The notes: generated by a model not told the origin, from the sequence alone. A DNA stretch of 64,000 nt from Saturnia japonica (GCA_033032175.1 CM065320.1:9796001-9860000), one strand, 5' to 3'. Counted from the first letter of the stretch, positions 10,928-23,050 are shown. Translations and numbers: made by a program.

Positions 10928-13900
10928 CTGTATTTAACAATAAAAAATTTCTGTGCACTGTATATGAAGTTATACTACTTTAGCGTAACAAAAAAAAAAC
11001 ACTTCGAAAATTGTATCCCGCGTGCCAACAATAGTTATCAATGATAATGTTTACATATTTATTTTATTAATTTTTTCATTTTTCAAAATATGCACTTCTG
11101 TCATTATGTACGAGTGCTATTTTGAAAAACGATGGTAAAACTTACCTAACATAGAACTGAGCACGAACTCCGGCTGCAATGTGACTAATCCTATACCGTG
11201 ACGTTTGAAGACATCGCAAACTAAGGATGAGCTCTTCAAGTATTCCTGTTAAATATGAAACAGTTAATTAGATACAGAATATTCAGAGATTTGACTTATT
11301 TTTCTTCTTATTTTGGCGGCGCAAAGAGCACTTGCCAGTGTGTTTTTAAGCCTTCGTAGAATTATCTAATATTGAAAGTGGGGACTGACGAAATGATGGC
11401 ACCCTTGTCAGAACTATCTAGGGAGTTTTTGTGACACCTTAAAATGCATGTTCCAGTTTACATTTATCATCCACTTCACGTATGCACAATAACCAAACTA
11501 TATCACGCAAAATGCCACCAATATTACATACAGAATACGTATTTTGAGTATAATTTGATATCTTCAATATTTAACATTATTACATGTACCGTTCGTTTTT
11601 TCCACCCTGTATAGTACACAATTATATTACGACTAGAATTATTAGTTTATCCGAAAGACAATCGGATTTGTATTCTATAATACCTACCTACATCTAATTT
11701 TATGATATTATCGTAGTCGACAAAATTGTAATCTAAACCATTTATTGTTTGCCGATTACAGAGCCAGCACTCGTATCGATAACTTTATTGCTCGTTATCG
11801 GCTTGTTACACCTGTATGTTACACATTACACAATACGAATACATTTATGAAACTGTTACATCCAATGCTGTGGAGATGATCGAAGACAGTATGAACATTT
11901 ACGTATTTTGCTGGAATTTAATGACTATAAGTAAATTTAAATTACATTTTGAATTGTCTGGTATGCCATTTCAGTTTGTTTAGTGAACTATATCCATACA
12001 ATTAATAAAATTTAAGTGTCTGTGTGCAATGTCAAAGTAAAAGCTTTTTACTCAATGCATATGAAAGTATATAAGGCACTTATAACAAAACATCAGTGTT
12101 TAAAATTTTTGTTTGTCTGTCTGTTTGTTCCGGGTAATCTCCGAAACGGTTGGACCGTTATTACGGGACTTTCACTAGCAAATAGCTGATGTTCTGAGAA
12201 GTAACTTAGGCTACCTTTATTTTGAAACAGAATTAGGGTTCAACGCTAATAAAAAAAAGATCACGAATCAATTAATGTACTACATAATTGTAGTTATTTG
12301 CAGAGCATAATATGTCTGTTTTCAAAGGATCACCCGCAATAAGCATTTTTACCGGGAGCCGGAGTAGTACGATTTGCGCGTGTGCCCGATTGAGACGGCA
12401 TTCTGTAGTCCACGTGAGGGCAGCTGCGGGCACAGCTGGTACCTAATATAGTTAAAACTCAAAAAAAATAGATGCTTGTAGCTATTTATTTTATACTTCT
12501 TTGAATAGTTCCACTCGATGTTACGTGTCGCATAACATCTAGTTTGACTAAGAGATTATCTTCACAACAATAAAACAGAATGTTTAGGAAGCAACTGCAC
12601 AGTGTAGTAAGTAGGCTTCTTGTTACGATGTGAATGGGCGCACGCATCGTAAAAGTTCACTTTCATCATTTTTTCATATCACGCCTAAACAAGCACAACT
12701 TCAAACACACATTAATTATGTCATCGTTAATTAACTCTTAAAGTAAACAGAATGAACTCAGATATCACAATATTAACATTTGTAGTTATCTATGCATTAT
12801 GCATGTTTGTCTTTAATATATAACCGGGAGCATATAGCATGATTCGACGGCATTCTGTAGACCACGTGAGCGCAGCCGCGGCCACAGCTAGTAATGAAAT
12901 AAATTATTAAGCCTATAACAGGCTATAATATTATAATTATTTTGGTTATTATTAAAAAGAGCACCTACCTCATGTGAACTATAAGCTACATGTGCAGTCG
13001 CTACAACACGATCTCTGTGAAGTTGCCACACATGCAACTCGTGAATAGCTAGGACTCCGGGAACCCGTAGGGCGGCAGCTCGCAACTCACACGCGCCGAG
13101 CCCCTCCGGTACTGTTTGTAGTAGCACTAATCCCGCTGAACGCACTACGAATACAAACTTTATATTATTTCACAATATCATAAGCCCGCATTAATCGTTG
13201 GACAAATACCTTTCCTAGGAGGTGTAATAATGCAGGTGTCATATATTTTTTAAATCAATCGAGTTGATTTATCCCTCAAGTAAGAGATAAAAGTAAAGTA
13301 AACAAGACAATTTTTAAGAAAAAAGAAAACCAACTTGAATGATTTTGAAGAGTTCCTCGGTGTATCTTTGAAGTTGAAAATCGAATGACATTGAAATTAA
13401 AACAGGACCGACCATCCATCCTATCCCCCACAACGACCACGAAATTACCCCTATCCAACGAGAAGAATCCAAAAAGAATCATCTAAAACAGTTTATGAAG
13501 TTATGGCTGAATATCCATAAAAAATATATACAATCCAATAGAGTAAACCTCTAGTTTTTTGTTGAAATCGGTTAAAAACAAAAACAAAAGTGAAAAAGCG
13601 GCTCGAGTTCGGTAAAAACGACTTTCAGGGTATTCGTTATCACCGATAAAAGAGGTGAGTTCTAACGTGTGCCAAGTTCCATAGGTAGCTGTTCCTTTCA
13701 TATTTTTCTTTAGGAACATATGTACGTTCTTAAATTTATTTACAAAACAATTCGTTAGGTACTTTCGGCAAGTTAGCGACAACTACTGTATAGTACTAAC
13801 TACTAAGCTTCAACATCGTTTATGTAACTCGATGGCGTCCTACATTTACCAAGGCGCAATCTACATTTAATTCGAAAAAACCCTGTAAATAAACCAAGCA

Positions 13901-16900
13901 AGGACATTTCCTGTATGACGGTGTACTAACCAAGTTTATACATTAGTAACGGTTACGAACAATAAAAACTTGAAAACTAAAGTCTGCCACCGAAATTTGA
14001 GAAAAAAGTAAACCTTGGATTTTCGCCGCGGTGGACAGCTGTACTAAGAGTCTAATGAACATTTATAGTTATGGGAGTAATTGATAGCACAGTTATAGCG
14101 TGTATGGACACCGCGTCAATCGACGTGAGTTCGAATCCCTACAATGAGCCTGAGTGTTCGATAATGAAAAATATCGTCATAAAACCATAGAACGAATATA
14201 TTTTCAAATAAAAATAGACTGGATATTCTTTCTAAACCATAAAATTATAGAAATTCTTTTTCGTTTGCATAACAGTGTGATTGCGTCGTAATGGTGCGTT
14301 GCTTTACACTTAGTTCCGCTCCACCAGATTGTTATAAACAGTAAATCTGTAACTGTCCACTGTCTGTAATTGCATCGTTTATTTCTACATAGGTTTTTAC
14401 AGGTTGAATATAACAATACATTGTCTGGGAGAAACGACATGTCTGTTGACAAATCATTGGATTTAGTTTACAAAAGTTATCATAATTTTAAACTAAAATA
14501 TGTTAGTATATTTTACACAGTTATACTTAGGGCCGATTTTTCAATACTCAGATAAACAGACAGATAGCTTTTATTCGACTGATTTCAGAGAAATGGATTG
14601 TTCAATAGTCAGATAGGCTTTATTAGAGGAATAACTCGACTACCTGAGAAACGACCTTGTCTGTTCCTTCGACGGCCAGATATAACGGTTATTCTAAAGA
14701 CATCTTTGACAGATGTGAAAGATACATATGTTTTTAGGTTACGTATTTCATTATTTTGCATTATTACAAAGTAAAAGTTTCGTATGTACGGAATAATAAA
14801 GGTAATAAACTACAAAAAGGACATAAACATAATATATGAAATATATCAATCAATACGTAGTGAACTATAAAATTTATTATTGAAGAGCAGCAGAGATCAA
14901 TCATTAATCTAAGGTAGGTAGTGAAGTAGTTAATCATACTCACAAAATGGATAATTGAATATAACAAGAAAGATGGCGGCGCAAGCGGAGAGTGCAGGAT
15001 CAGCAATGCGGGCAGCCACCGGCTCCCATTCACTGGTTAACCCAGCTCCGATCACGAACAGGCTACCTAAATAAGGAATAGGTTTATATTTTGTTCAAAC
15101 TTTTTGCATTAATGCTTGTAAATATGACTCATTGAAGAAAGCTTTGGATCGCTTTGTGATGATGTCTACTTTTGATAACGAATAACGGACCAAATTTTGA
15201 AACTTATATTCTATGAAATAATTCAGCGAAGCATATTTTTTATTAAATTTATACTTATCAACCCAGTAATGGTTAACCTCTTAATAAATAATTATTGGCT
15301 GGTTTCTACTGCGCTTCAGCAGAGACAATCATTAATATATTTATTTATTTATTTGCAATCATGTACCTATGTAAATTTTTTAGATGGATTTTAAATTTAT
15401 TTTGAAATATATTCACATTTTGTTCTTTAAGATTATCTGGAACGTTATTGTAGATGGTAATATATCTTTTTTAAGGACTGTTTTTATATCTTGCTAATCA
15501 ACGTTCCTTAAAACGTATAATTTAGGACATTTGAACATTTAGTTATGCAGCAATTAATTTTCAAACTTTCAAAACGAGATGATCTCAAACATGGTTTTTG
15601 AAGATACCTACTCTATTGTTTAATAGGTACGCTATTGTTTGTGTTGTGCGCTATGAACATTGACAGATAAACAATAAGTCACCGTGGAAACCACCGATTC
15701 TTGGAAACGCGCAAAATTCTTGGCGGGAACTTGATCTGTCATGTTGCGGATTAATTTATTTCATAAACTTACGTTATATTGCTCTCTTTCACGTAATATT
15801 AGCGGCGTTTTGCTTGACGTAGTTTGGTAATTATGCTTCAGTGTATTATAAATAATAACTGAAAGCATGAGTTTTAAGTTGCCACAAAAATTTCCGAGAC
15901 ACTTTCTATCCAGTTTTTTTTGGCATTGGTAGAAACACATGCAATTATTAAATAATAATAACTTGCGATCGCACAATGATCCAAATTCGACCAACGACTT
16001 TTTGATTCATAGACTATTTTCTGTTTGACATTTGCAGTATGAACCTAAACAATAAATACTATGAGTTTTTGGCGGGATTTTGAAGTGACATGTTGCGGTT
16101 TTTATTTTTAATTCATTCACTTAGGTTTTTGACCCTATATTATGTAATATTGGTGGCGTTTTGCGTGATATTGTTTGGTTTTTGGGCAAAAGTGAAGTGG
16201 ATTATAAATATAAGCAGAAAATCTTCCTAGAAAGTTCTGTTAAGGGAGCCAACATCTTGTTAGGATACAGAATCGTCATAACAAATGACACTATAATTCA
16301 CTCGATAATGGAAGTAATGGTCTTCATTAAAGAGGATCGATTGAAAAGTTAGGAAGAAGAAGAAGAAAAAGAAGATTGAATATTATATCACTTGCTGTCA
16401 TTTTTCATTGAGTGACAATGTCAATATTTTGGGGAGTCTAAGTTCAATGGCACTAACCGGGTTAGGGTTCGCAGTATTAATTTATTTTATTTAATATATT
16501 AGTAACAGACATTATAGATAAATTTTAGCTTTCTGCACTCCTTCTACATATAAATTTTAACCATGTCAAATCTCACATGCTTCCGTGCTTCTCACGTATT
16601 AATATAATGATGATTAGAAGAAACGCGCATGTCTACTCATGCGCACTGGTATTCATACAAAATGGTTACTCACTTGCAATATCGGTTGGTGCGTGCACTA
16701 AAACTGGTTCTCCTGAGCCACTCTTCAGTACAACTCCACCGCTTTCAGTTACACTCAAGCGACGACTGTAGCTCAACTCACGACCTAAAACAATTAAGAA
16801 ACAGTTCAATAAAGCTTGACCTTATCTTAAAAATGTACAATAAAAAAAAAAGTATGCAAACTAAATAAATAATTGCAGGTAAAAAATATTACAATTGTTG

Positions 16901-19900
16901 TTCCATATTAGACGTGTTCAGCGTTAATAATAAATACAATTTTCTTTTATACATTAATAATATGTGATAAAAAAAGTACATTAAACTATGTTCCAAGCCG
17001 GTTTCGTGTGGGTGCTGTTCCACTTATATGAATCTAGATTATAGTGTACGACGTACATACGTAAATAGAAAAGAGTGAACTAAATTCACGAGAGTTGGAT
17101 TAGCACGGTTGTACACACCTAGTACATTTATCTACCGGTCGACATGGGCATCGATGATTTTGTTTTGTTTAAAAAACTAGCTGTACTGCTGCTAACTAGC
17201 CCCGCACTCTTTAACTACAGAATTATTGTTTATAAAGATATCGTGATATTTTTGTTAGATAAGGACTAAGTTTCTAAGGAGTTACACAAAAAAAATCCAG
17301 TAATTTTTGCGTGATGCGCGTACATACAAGGGCAAACCTTTCATTATATTTTTTATACATATATAGATACTTGTTTATGGTTTGTTTACTTTGTTTTGAT
17401 TTGTAAATAACTAGGTTAGGTATTTGCGACTACGGAAAAATAATAAAATATATAAATAATTGTAAACTATAATCACACTAGCGAAAAATCTAAATCAAGG
17501 TAGCTATTTTTTTAATTGTCACTAAAATTTACTACCATGGTATGATAATATTATCTATGTTTATAGGTCGTTGATTTTTTTTTTACTGGGCCATTATAAG
17601 TAGGCTTTTTTTCTGATGCCCGTTTATCGTCTCATTCTGGGACAGGGTGTATAATAAAGATCCGAGCCTACCTAGTGTCTACCTTATAGTTATAATGTAC
17701 TTAGGAGTTCAATCTCATCTTGCACAATACGACCCTAAGTGAAACAAAATTTGTTTTGCATTGCTGCCTAACTGGGCTTAGAGAAATATATCATGGAGTA
17801 GCAAACGAATTGTATCGAAGCGCACAATAATAAACATAAGTAGGTACAACGTAGTATGCGGCCTCAGTTAAATTAAACTAGCTAGTCACAGGTAGTTATT
17901 ACGTGTTAGGTATTTGATGTTTTCATAACAAACTCCATAAAGCGCATATAGTATTATAAAATCTATGGAAGTGACCGATAAGACGTAGTATCCACTTAAT
18001 ACAAGCTTCGTACATTTGTTTCATTATCAAAAGTACTTATCATAAAGACAATGGCTCTTGAAGTAATTTCTAATTATTGTACCTAGTTCGAAAATTACAA
18101 AATATTAAACTGTTATACTGTTTATTTTGAGTTTCCAGGAAGATTCCTTATTATAGAAGATTATAGATATAATAATTGTTATAAGTGTAAAACATTGAGT
18201 ATTCTAATTTCTAATAAAAATATTTTTATAAAAACCTATTTGTCTATCCGTGCACATATTACGTGAAAACAACTGGATTATTTGGAATGAAACTTGAAAC
18301 ATGTGACCTTATAAATATCCCTAGCCAATACTATATACAATAATTTTTATAACGTCACAAAAATATCCATGTGGGGCTGTTTAAGATTTTATCTCATGCT
18401 TGTTTGCCACCTTAGTTGTATAATAGCGGGCAATTCGAGCAATACAGCATAAGTCCTTGCGAATCTCTAAAGAACAAATTCCAGGAATATGGTATATTAA
18501 CTTTGCCCTCCCAATATATTCTTGATAACTTAATGTATATTCACAAATATTTTGTCAAGCTAGATTTTGTCAAAGATCAGCATAATGTTAATTCTAGAAA
18601 TAGAGATAAATTAGTTGTACCGTGATTTAGACTTAGTGTGTAAGATTAATAAAAGTTATTTAGGTAATAGTGTTAGGTTCTATAATGAGATTCCGAAGCA
18701 CATTACTGATTTGCCGGACAACAAGTTCAAAGACCATGTGAAGCGGGTTTTACTGTCAAAGGGTTATTATAGGGTGGATCTTTATGTGAATGATAGATGT
18801 CTGGAAGTGCATCCACTAAATAATTATTATTGTACCTGTTGTAGTAACACTTGTACAGTTGAAGAAAAGATAAACCCGACCGAGTTTCTTGCCGGTACTT
18901 CTCGATGTCTGGGATATTTTCCGAACCGGCAGTAGTGTTTTGACGTTCATAAGTGCCATCTTAGGGCCTAAATTGAATAAAGATTATTTTGATTTTGATT
19001 TTGAGTATAAAAAAATAGATAAACACAATTATGCTAAGTCAAAAGTAAGCTGTAGTAGATGCACTGAAATATATTTACTGTTTGAAATGGATTCAAAATT
19101 ATCTCTACAATTAGGTCGGTTCTTACCTGCAAGTAGCATGTAGTTAATGGCGTTAAGCAGTAACCCTATAACTGCACTGCCAATGATGACTCTTGGATAC
19201 CGTGGGGGCTGACCGTGCGACGAATGGACACCGAGTTGGAGAGCGTTTACAACCAGTGCTAGTGCGAAAGATGCGAACAGCACATGGACTGACAGCCGAC
19301 CTACGACTTCAATGCGGGCCCAGCCGAACGTATTGCGAAGGCGACCCTCACGGCCTGCTCCCTCATCAGCTCTCTCATACTGTTATAGAATAATTGTTGG
19401 TAAGGAATTATTCGCATATCTTATCCATATAATACACAAAGACATTTAGATTTACCCGTTCGTTTTTACCCGGCTGCGAAAAGGGATGACTATTTTAATT
19501 GAGCGTATGTAAGTATGTTTATTTCTTTGGCACATTCTGTAGCCTAAACGGCTTGATGGTTTTTAGCTTGCGAGGTGTCGTTAGATTCGTCTAAGGCTAT
19601 ATACCATATAATATTTAAGTATGACGTCTGGTTTTTATTTTGTTGTAGTCTGGTTTTTTGTTTCTTTTTTAATAATTTATCATTATTACATTAATATATC
19701 CTTATTACGTGAGCAGACCGCATTTCGTGACTGCAGCCGCATCTCGAGCGTTGATGTTGGAGAGGCATGAACGTGCTGCTGATCTCTTTACTCGTATGAT
19801 ACGGGCGCGAAGGGATCTAGTAGAACCACCATCCATGGATGAGATATCTTACGCACAGATAGTATAATATTATGTGTTTTTTATAAACGAAATTTATATA

Positions 19901-20369
19901 TTTTTAGAGCAATGATAGCTAAGTGGTAGCGAGTACGCCCATCACGTCAATAGACGTGATTTCGAACCCTCGCAATGAGCCTGAGCTTTCGGTGAAGGAA
20001 AATATCATTGACTAGCTACAACCCTCAAGTTGGAAATCTGTCGCCAAGTACCTATAGGTACCTTCCGATAGCTGCACTTGAGATCCTGTCTTTGAAGTAA
20101 GCTACAATATTAGGTGTTATTATTATACACAAACGCTAAACCCTATAAATAATATATATTAAAAAAAAATCTTTTTTTACCTTATATGAAATTATTGTAG
20201 TGATTAGACCGACTAGTCTGCATAATGAATGGCAAGTGTCGACCAGTAGCGTCGGTGAGTGTGTGAAGTAGGAGGCGAACAGGCGGCCGCTGAACCCACC
20301 AACGGCTAAGAACAAAGCCAACAAGGATCGCGGCGGCGGTAGCCATTGTAGCCATTCCTTCATAGCCAT
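10800..20369 (-). CDS. Zinc transporter, ZnT/SLC30 family (SLC30A1/A10-like), 7 exons
   Basis: Seven exons, 20369-20181, 19379-19127, 16784-16674, 15066-14944, 13144-12969, 11245-11146 and 10927-10800, join through GT-AG sites in one frame: 1080 nt, 359 residues plus TAA. The family is a cation diffusion facilitator that moves Zn2+ out of the cytosol in exchange for protons, as a dimer with a cytosolic C-terminal domain. Landmarks in order: TM1-TM2 in exon 1; the near-invariant NTFGWARIEVV before TM3 in exon 2; TM3-TM4; a short loop without the usual His-rich tract; TM5 with HAPTD; TM6; the LLQTVP and IHELHVWQL motifs of the C-terminal domain; TLQPEF; and a Cys-rich tail LACSCPCAKECTAPRCC like that of SLC30A1. 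At 359 residues it is shorter than vertebrate ZnT1. The TM2 metal motif HxxxD reads HSLCR, so the Asp is replaced. The first in-frame ATG is used; the exon continues 21 nt upstream to an acceptor, so a further 5' exon is likely. Confidence 0.85.
11146..11245 (-). CDS. ZnT exon 6 (end of the cytosolic domain)
   Basis: Acceptor tttaacag, donor gttag/gtaag. It encodes EYLKSSSLVCDVFKRHGIG then LVTLQPEFVLSSML, the conserved GIxxxTxQPEF end of the CTD. It leaves one base, G. Confidence 0.9.
11994..12441 (+). repeat. H1 repeat copy (ZnT intron)
   Basis: Same head (acaattaataaaatttaag), middle ('aatctccgaaacggttgg') and tail ('cacgtgagggcagctgcgggcacagctggt') as the copy at 464-982, opposite orientation. 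A tail-only piece lies at about 12826-12890. Confidence 0.65.
12969..13144 (-). CDS. ZnT exon 5 (core of the cytosolic domain)
   Basis: Acceptor attcgtag, donor catgag/gtaggt. It encodes LVLLQTVPEGLGACELRAAA, RVPGVLAIHELHVWQLHRDR and VVATAHVAYSSHE: the ferredoxin-like CTD strands and the H-E-L-H-V-W-Q-L motif. It ends in phase 0. Confidence 0.9.
13145..14943. other. ZnT intron 4 with one SINE
   Basis: An S1 SINE copy (box B 'gagttcgaatccct') lies at about 14066-14200. The remainder is AT-rich and unassigned. Confidence 0.5.
14944..15066 (-). CDS. ZnT exon 4 (TM5-TM6)
   Basis: Acceptor tatttag, donor ccattt t/gtgagt. It encodes SSLFVIGAGLTSEWEP (end of TM5), IADPALSACAAIFLVIFNYP (TM6), and leaves T, which joins TG of exon 5 to give the Leu of YPFLRSAGLVLLQTVP, matching the ZnT1 pattern YPLLKxSxLxLLQTVP. 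Confidence 0.85.
15067..16673. other. ZnT intron 3, with a repeat shared with 38.9-39.3 kb
   Basis: About 15985-16617 shares several blocks with 38975-39255, including 'tttctgtttgacattt', 'attttagctttctgcactcc' and 'cgtattaatataatg'. This is one dispersed family, seen twice. No coding sequence is recognised. Confidence 0.5.
16674..16784 (-). CDS. ZnT exon 3 (loop and start of TM5, HxxxD)
   Basis: Acceptor gttttag, donor gcaa/gtgagt. Only one frame is open and it matches the leftover G of exon 2. It encodes a Ser/Gly-rich loop and then VLVHAPTDIA, aligning with the TM5 HxxxD zinc site. The cytosolic loop lacks the histidine stretch usual in ZnTs. Confidence 0.75.
16785..18400. other. ZnT intron 2, left part, unassigned
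   Basis: AT-rich intron sequence between the acceptor of ZnT exon 3 and the LINE tail at 18416. No exon or recognisable element is seen. Confidence 0.4.
18416..19010 (+). mobile_element. 3' end of a jockey-like LINE (RT tail plus UTR)
   Basis: The frame at 18615-18935 encodes the conserved C-terminal tail of insect LINE reverse transcriptases (GNSVRFYNEIPKHITDLP, KFKDHVKRVLLSKGYY), then a 3' UTR ending in 'ttttgattttgattttgag', the short tandem tail typical of these LINEs. A related frame begins at 18416. It is 5'-truncated, with no polymerase domain, and lies antisense in ZnT intron 2. Confidence 0.75.
19127..19379 (-). CDS. ZnT exon 2 (signature motif, TM3-TM4)
   Basis: Acceptor ataacag, donor cttgcag/gtaagaa. 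It contains RNTFGWARIEVVGRL, the most conserved signature of the family, then two hydrophobic spans (VLFASFALALVVNALQLG and VIIGSAVIGLLLNAINY). It begins in phase 0 and leaves one base. Confidence 0.9.
19709..19867 (+). other. Short unexplained open frame in ZnT intron 1 (52 codons)
   Basis: Open from GTG at 19709 to TAA at 19865-19867 and less AT-rich than its surroundings. The peptide is Ala/Arg/Glu-rich and helical-looking (ALMLERHERAADLFTRMIRA, then DLVEPPSMDEISYAQIV). The usable AG at 19713-19714 could be an acceptor. I do not recognise it. It may be the last exon of an unknown gene or a transposase remnant. Confidence 0.3.
19908..20095 (+). repeat. tRNA-derived SINE S1 with tail
   Basis: It has 'gagcaatgatagctaagtgg' (box A region), 'gatttcgaaccctcgcaatg' (box B region), and the tail 'acctataggtacc...gcacttgaga' shared with 23668-23822 and the reverse copy at 31140-31430. 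Confidence 0.7.
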
Positions 20370-20390
20370 CGCTGCGACCTCTCTAACTAC
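20181..20390 (-). CDS. ZnT exon 1 (TM1-TM2), start ATG at 20369
   Basis: Acceptor ttttag precedes 20390 and donor ataag/gtaaaa follows 20181 on the minus strand. The ATG is at 20369-20367, with a second in-frame Met two codons on. The frame is also open from 20390, so translation could start in an unseen exon. TM2 carries VDTCHSLCR: His is kept, the expected Asp four residues later is Arg. Confidence 0.8.
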
Positions 20391-20399
20391 CTAAAATAA

Positions 20400-21029
20400 A
20401 ATATGTTTATTATGTTACTAAATAAGCGGAATATTAAAATCAATAGAACGAACGTGGAATCATGTTTTCTTTTAATTCTAATAATACAATACCGAGATAG
20501 GTAACAGATTTTATTATTTAGTAACTGGCATTCGTTAATTCCAAATAATAAATATTTATGTTAAAAAATAAATATAATTTATTATTTCAATAGGTGTTGA
20601 TTTTTGAAAGAAAAGTTAATTTTTCATAAAGTTGGTAGGTAATTATTATTTATTTAACATAAACTGAAATACAATTCATATTGTGAAAGCGTCGACGAAA
20701 GACAATCTCCCTCTACCTTGATTAAGGGATAGGCGGCGCTGTATATTCTGTTGTTTACGGATGCCATGAGTGTGTACCAAATGGGCCTCTAGACAGCATA
20801 TAAAATAATGCTGGAGGGGTTGAGTAATAATAATAAATTTGTCATTGAAGGCAATGGGGTGATAAGTAACTCGCGCTCGACTGGTGTGCGACTACAACAC
20901 ACATGATATAAAATTGGGATGCTCAATTCATTAATTTTGAAAATAAGTTAAAATTTCGATTCAATATCAGTTGGTGGTCCATCTAGTGCATAAACAGTTT
21001 TGATAAAAACATATATAAATAGATAGATA
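20400..21029. other. Upstream flank of the visible ZnT exons, unassigned
   Basis: It could contain a promoter or an intron of ZnT; no 5' exon could be supported. A more GC-rich patch at about 20690-20790 is unexplained. Confidence 0.35.
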
Positions 21030-21480
21030 TCTATACAAATGAATAAAATTGAAGTGTCTGTTTGTAATATCAAAATAACAGATTTTACTAAATTGCATAT
21101 GAAAGTATGTGGGGTGGGGTTCTTATATATTAACTAAAAATCTTTTTTTGACGTGACAACGTCTTATAAATTGGTTTGCCGGGTGACACTTCAAGAAACT
21201 GCGTTACGCTCCGCTCACGTTATGCGCTCACAATGAGAGCGAGTGAGAGGCACGCGTCCCTTCCACTCGGGCATGGTTAGCCCGCCTAAGAGCGAGAGAG
21301 ACAGACATAAAGTCGTTGTCACGTAAAACTTTCGCCCGTATACCGACTTTACAGGCAACCAATTTTTTTATTTTGTCTGTATGTCTGTTTATCCCGGCTA
21401 ATCTCCGAAACGGTTGAACCGATTTTGACGAGACTTTCAATGGCAGACAGCTGATGTTGTAAGGAGTATTTTAGGCTATT
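21030..21480 (+). repeat. H1 repeat copy split by a MITE
   Basis: H1 head from about 21030 and H1 middle ('aatctccgaaacggttgaacc') resuming after 21360. The interruption is the GTGACAACG element. Confidence 0.6.
21151..21360 (+). mobile_element. MITE-like element with GTGACAACG inverted ends, copy 1
   Basis: ACGTGACAACG at 21151 and CGTTGTCACGT at 21314-21324 are inverted, followed by 'ccgactttacaggcaacc', also present at the end of copy 2. There is no ORF. It is nested in an H1 repeat. Confidence 0.6.
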
Positions 21481-22493
21481 TTTTTTTTAGGAAAAGAAGT
21501 AGGGTTGTGCTCAAATAAATTAACGATCGTTAGCTAGCGTCAAATTCTATCGGCAGTTGTCGGCGTCATGCTAGCCTGCAAAAATGCCTCTTCACGCCTC
21601 GTTTGAAGGACCCGATATCATAGGACGATAACAGCGCAAACTTTCCGTATAACCTTATCTATTTACTTATTTTATTTTCCGTCATTAGAAGGTTGAAGTA
21701 TCTTATACCGAGGAAAGATAATAATAATAATACGTTGTCCTGGTTGGAACGTTGTTGTTCCCTATCAACTTATGTAGCGAAAACTGTGGTGAGCGGTTTG
21801 ATAATGGTTTCAAACAATATAATATGACCCTATCTCTACCACGTGTTTGTTACGAAAATATAATTGTTGATATAAAAACTAGATTAAAGAAAAAACCTTA
21901 TTCATGATGTGGTAAGCAGAGATAGGTTAGTTGAAATACTATTTTGTTACGTATGTATTACATTGATTATAATCAAAGACTTATTATAAAAATAATAGGA
22001 GAAGACTATGGAGTAAACAGTTACATTTTCATGTCGTTTTTAATTTTATATATGTTTCTTTAATTATATCTATATTAATAAATCTGTAGTCCTGTCTGTA
22101 CTTTAATATTCTTCCAAAATTTCCCGTTAGGCAAACTATATCAACTGATCATACTGGTCAAGACAACATACGCCTACTGGCCAAGAATATGCCATTAAAA
22201 AAAATTTCTTCGCCGGTCATACACGCTACGGTCGGTCTATCGAAGAGGTGTACCTGTGCAGTTGAGTCGGTGTAGGTTGACCGCACGTCGTCGGCAGTGG
22301 GCATGTACGTGTGTACATGTGTGTTCACCATAAAGTGACCCAAAAAAAAAAAATATTTTCGATTTTGCACTGGTCGCCTGCGTATGTTCAAAAAACTGTA
22401 AACAAGTCTATCCTAATATATACGTCTGTGCAGGTGTTTCTGCGTAGCTAGACGTCTCCTGTTGACCGAGCCGTACCGAGTAGGGCCAGCGTT

Positions 22494-23050
22494 ACTTGTG
22501 TAGCAATTTTTTTGAACTGACTACACTGTTAGCCTTAGGGACACTATCCAAAAACAGAGCCGCTGCGGCTTTTACAGCTTCACCGGACTTGGGGGCGAGC
22601 ACTTAGGGCACTCAGCCGCGAAAGTTTTTGACGACCCGCACGAGGGTGCCAGAGTGGCCGAACATCGGCTCGGGCGGTCGTCGCAAATGCGAAAAGGTCG
22701 CGATGTATCTAATTCCCTAATCCTAAGAAAATTCGAACTAACTAACATATACTCATATGCATGTTCCCCTCCTCCTGGGAGGAAGGAGGGAACCATGCGT
22801 ATGTGTATTTAGTAATCGGAATGATTTTCTACACTAACTAGCGCATAAGTCTAACTAGCGCATAAAAAGAAAAAAAAGGTCCCTTACAGAACCTATGTAC
22901 CTGTGTGGTGTGCACGTGTGTGTGTTCATACGTGTGTAATGTTGTATGTGGGTAGCTAAGTGTTGCACGTATAGTATCACTTGTATTGCGCGGGCGGCTG
23001 CCTGACCCAAGGGCTTCACACCGAGGAACGGACCTATACTTGTGTAGCAA
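22494..23050 (-). mobile_element. GC-rich A-tailed retroposon (family G), 5'-truncated copy with 13-bp TSD
   Basis: The element body (22507-23037, minus) ends in a short A tail. It is flanked by the perfect direct repeat acttgtgtagcaa at 22494-22506 and 23038-23050, the hallmark of target-primed reverse transcription. Reading 5' to 3', blocks such as 'ggtccgttcctcgg', 'ggaggaag', 'ctgtaaaagccgcagcgg' and 'ggctaacagtgtagtcagtt' match the longer copy at 48586-49252, whose first ~150 bp are missing here. No ORF. Confidence 0.85.

Noticed and set aside
22158..22391. 77-codon minus ORF and neighbours at 22572-23143
   Set aside because: They read through repeat DNA, the latter two through the reversed A-tailed retroposon.
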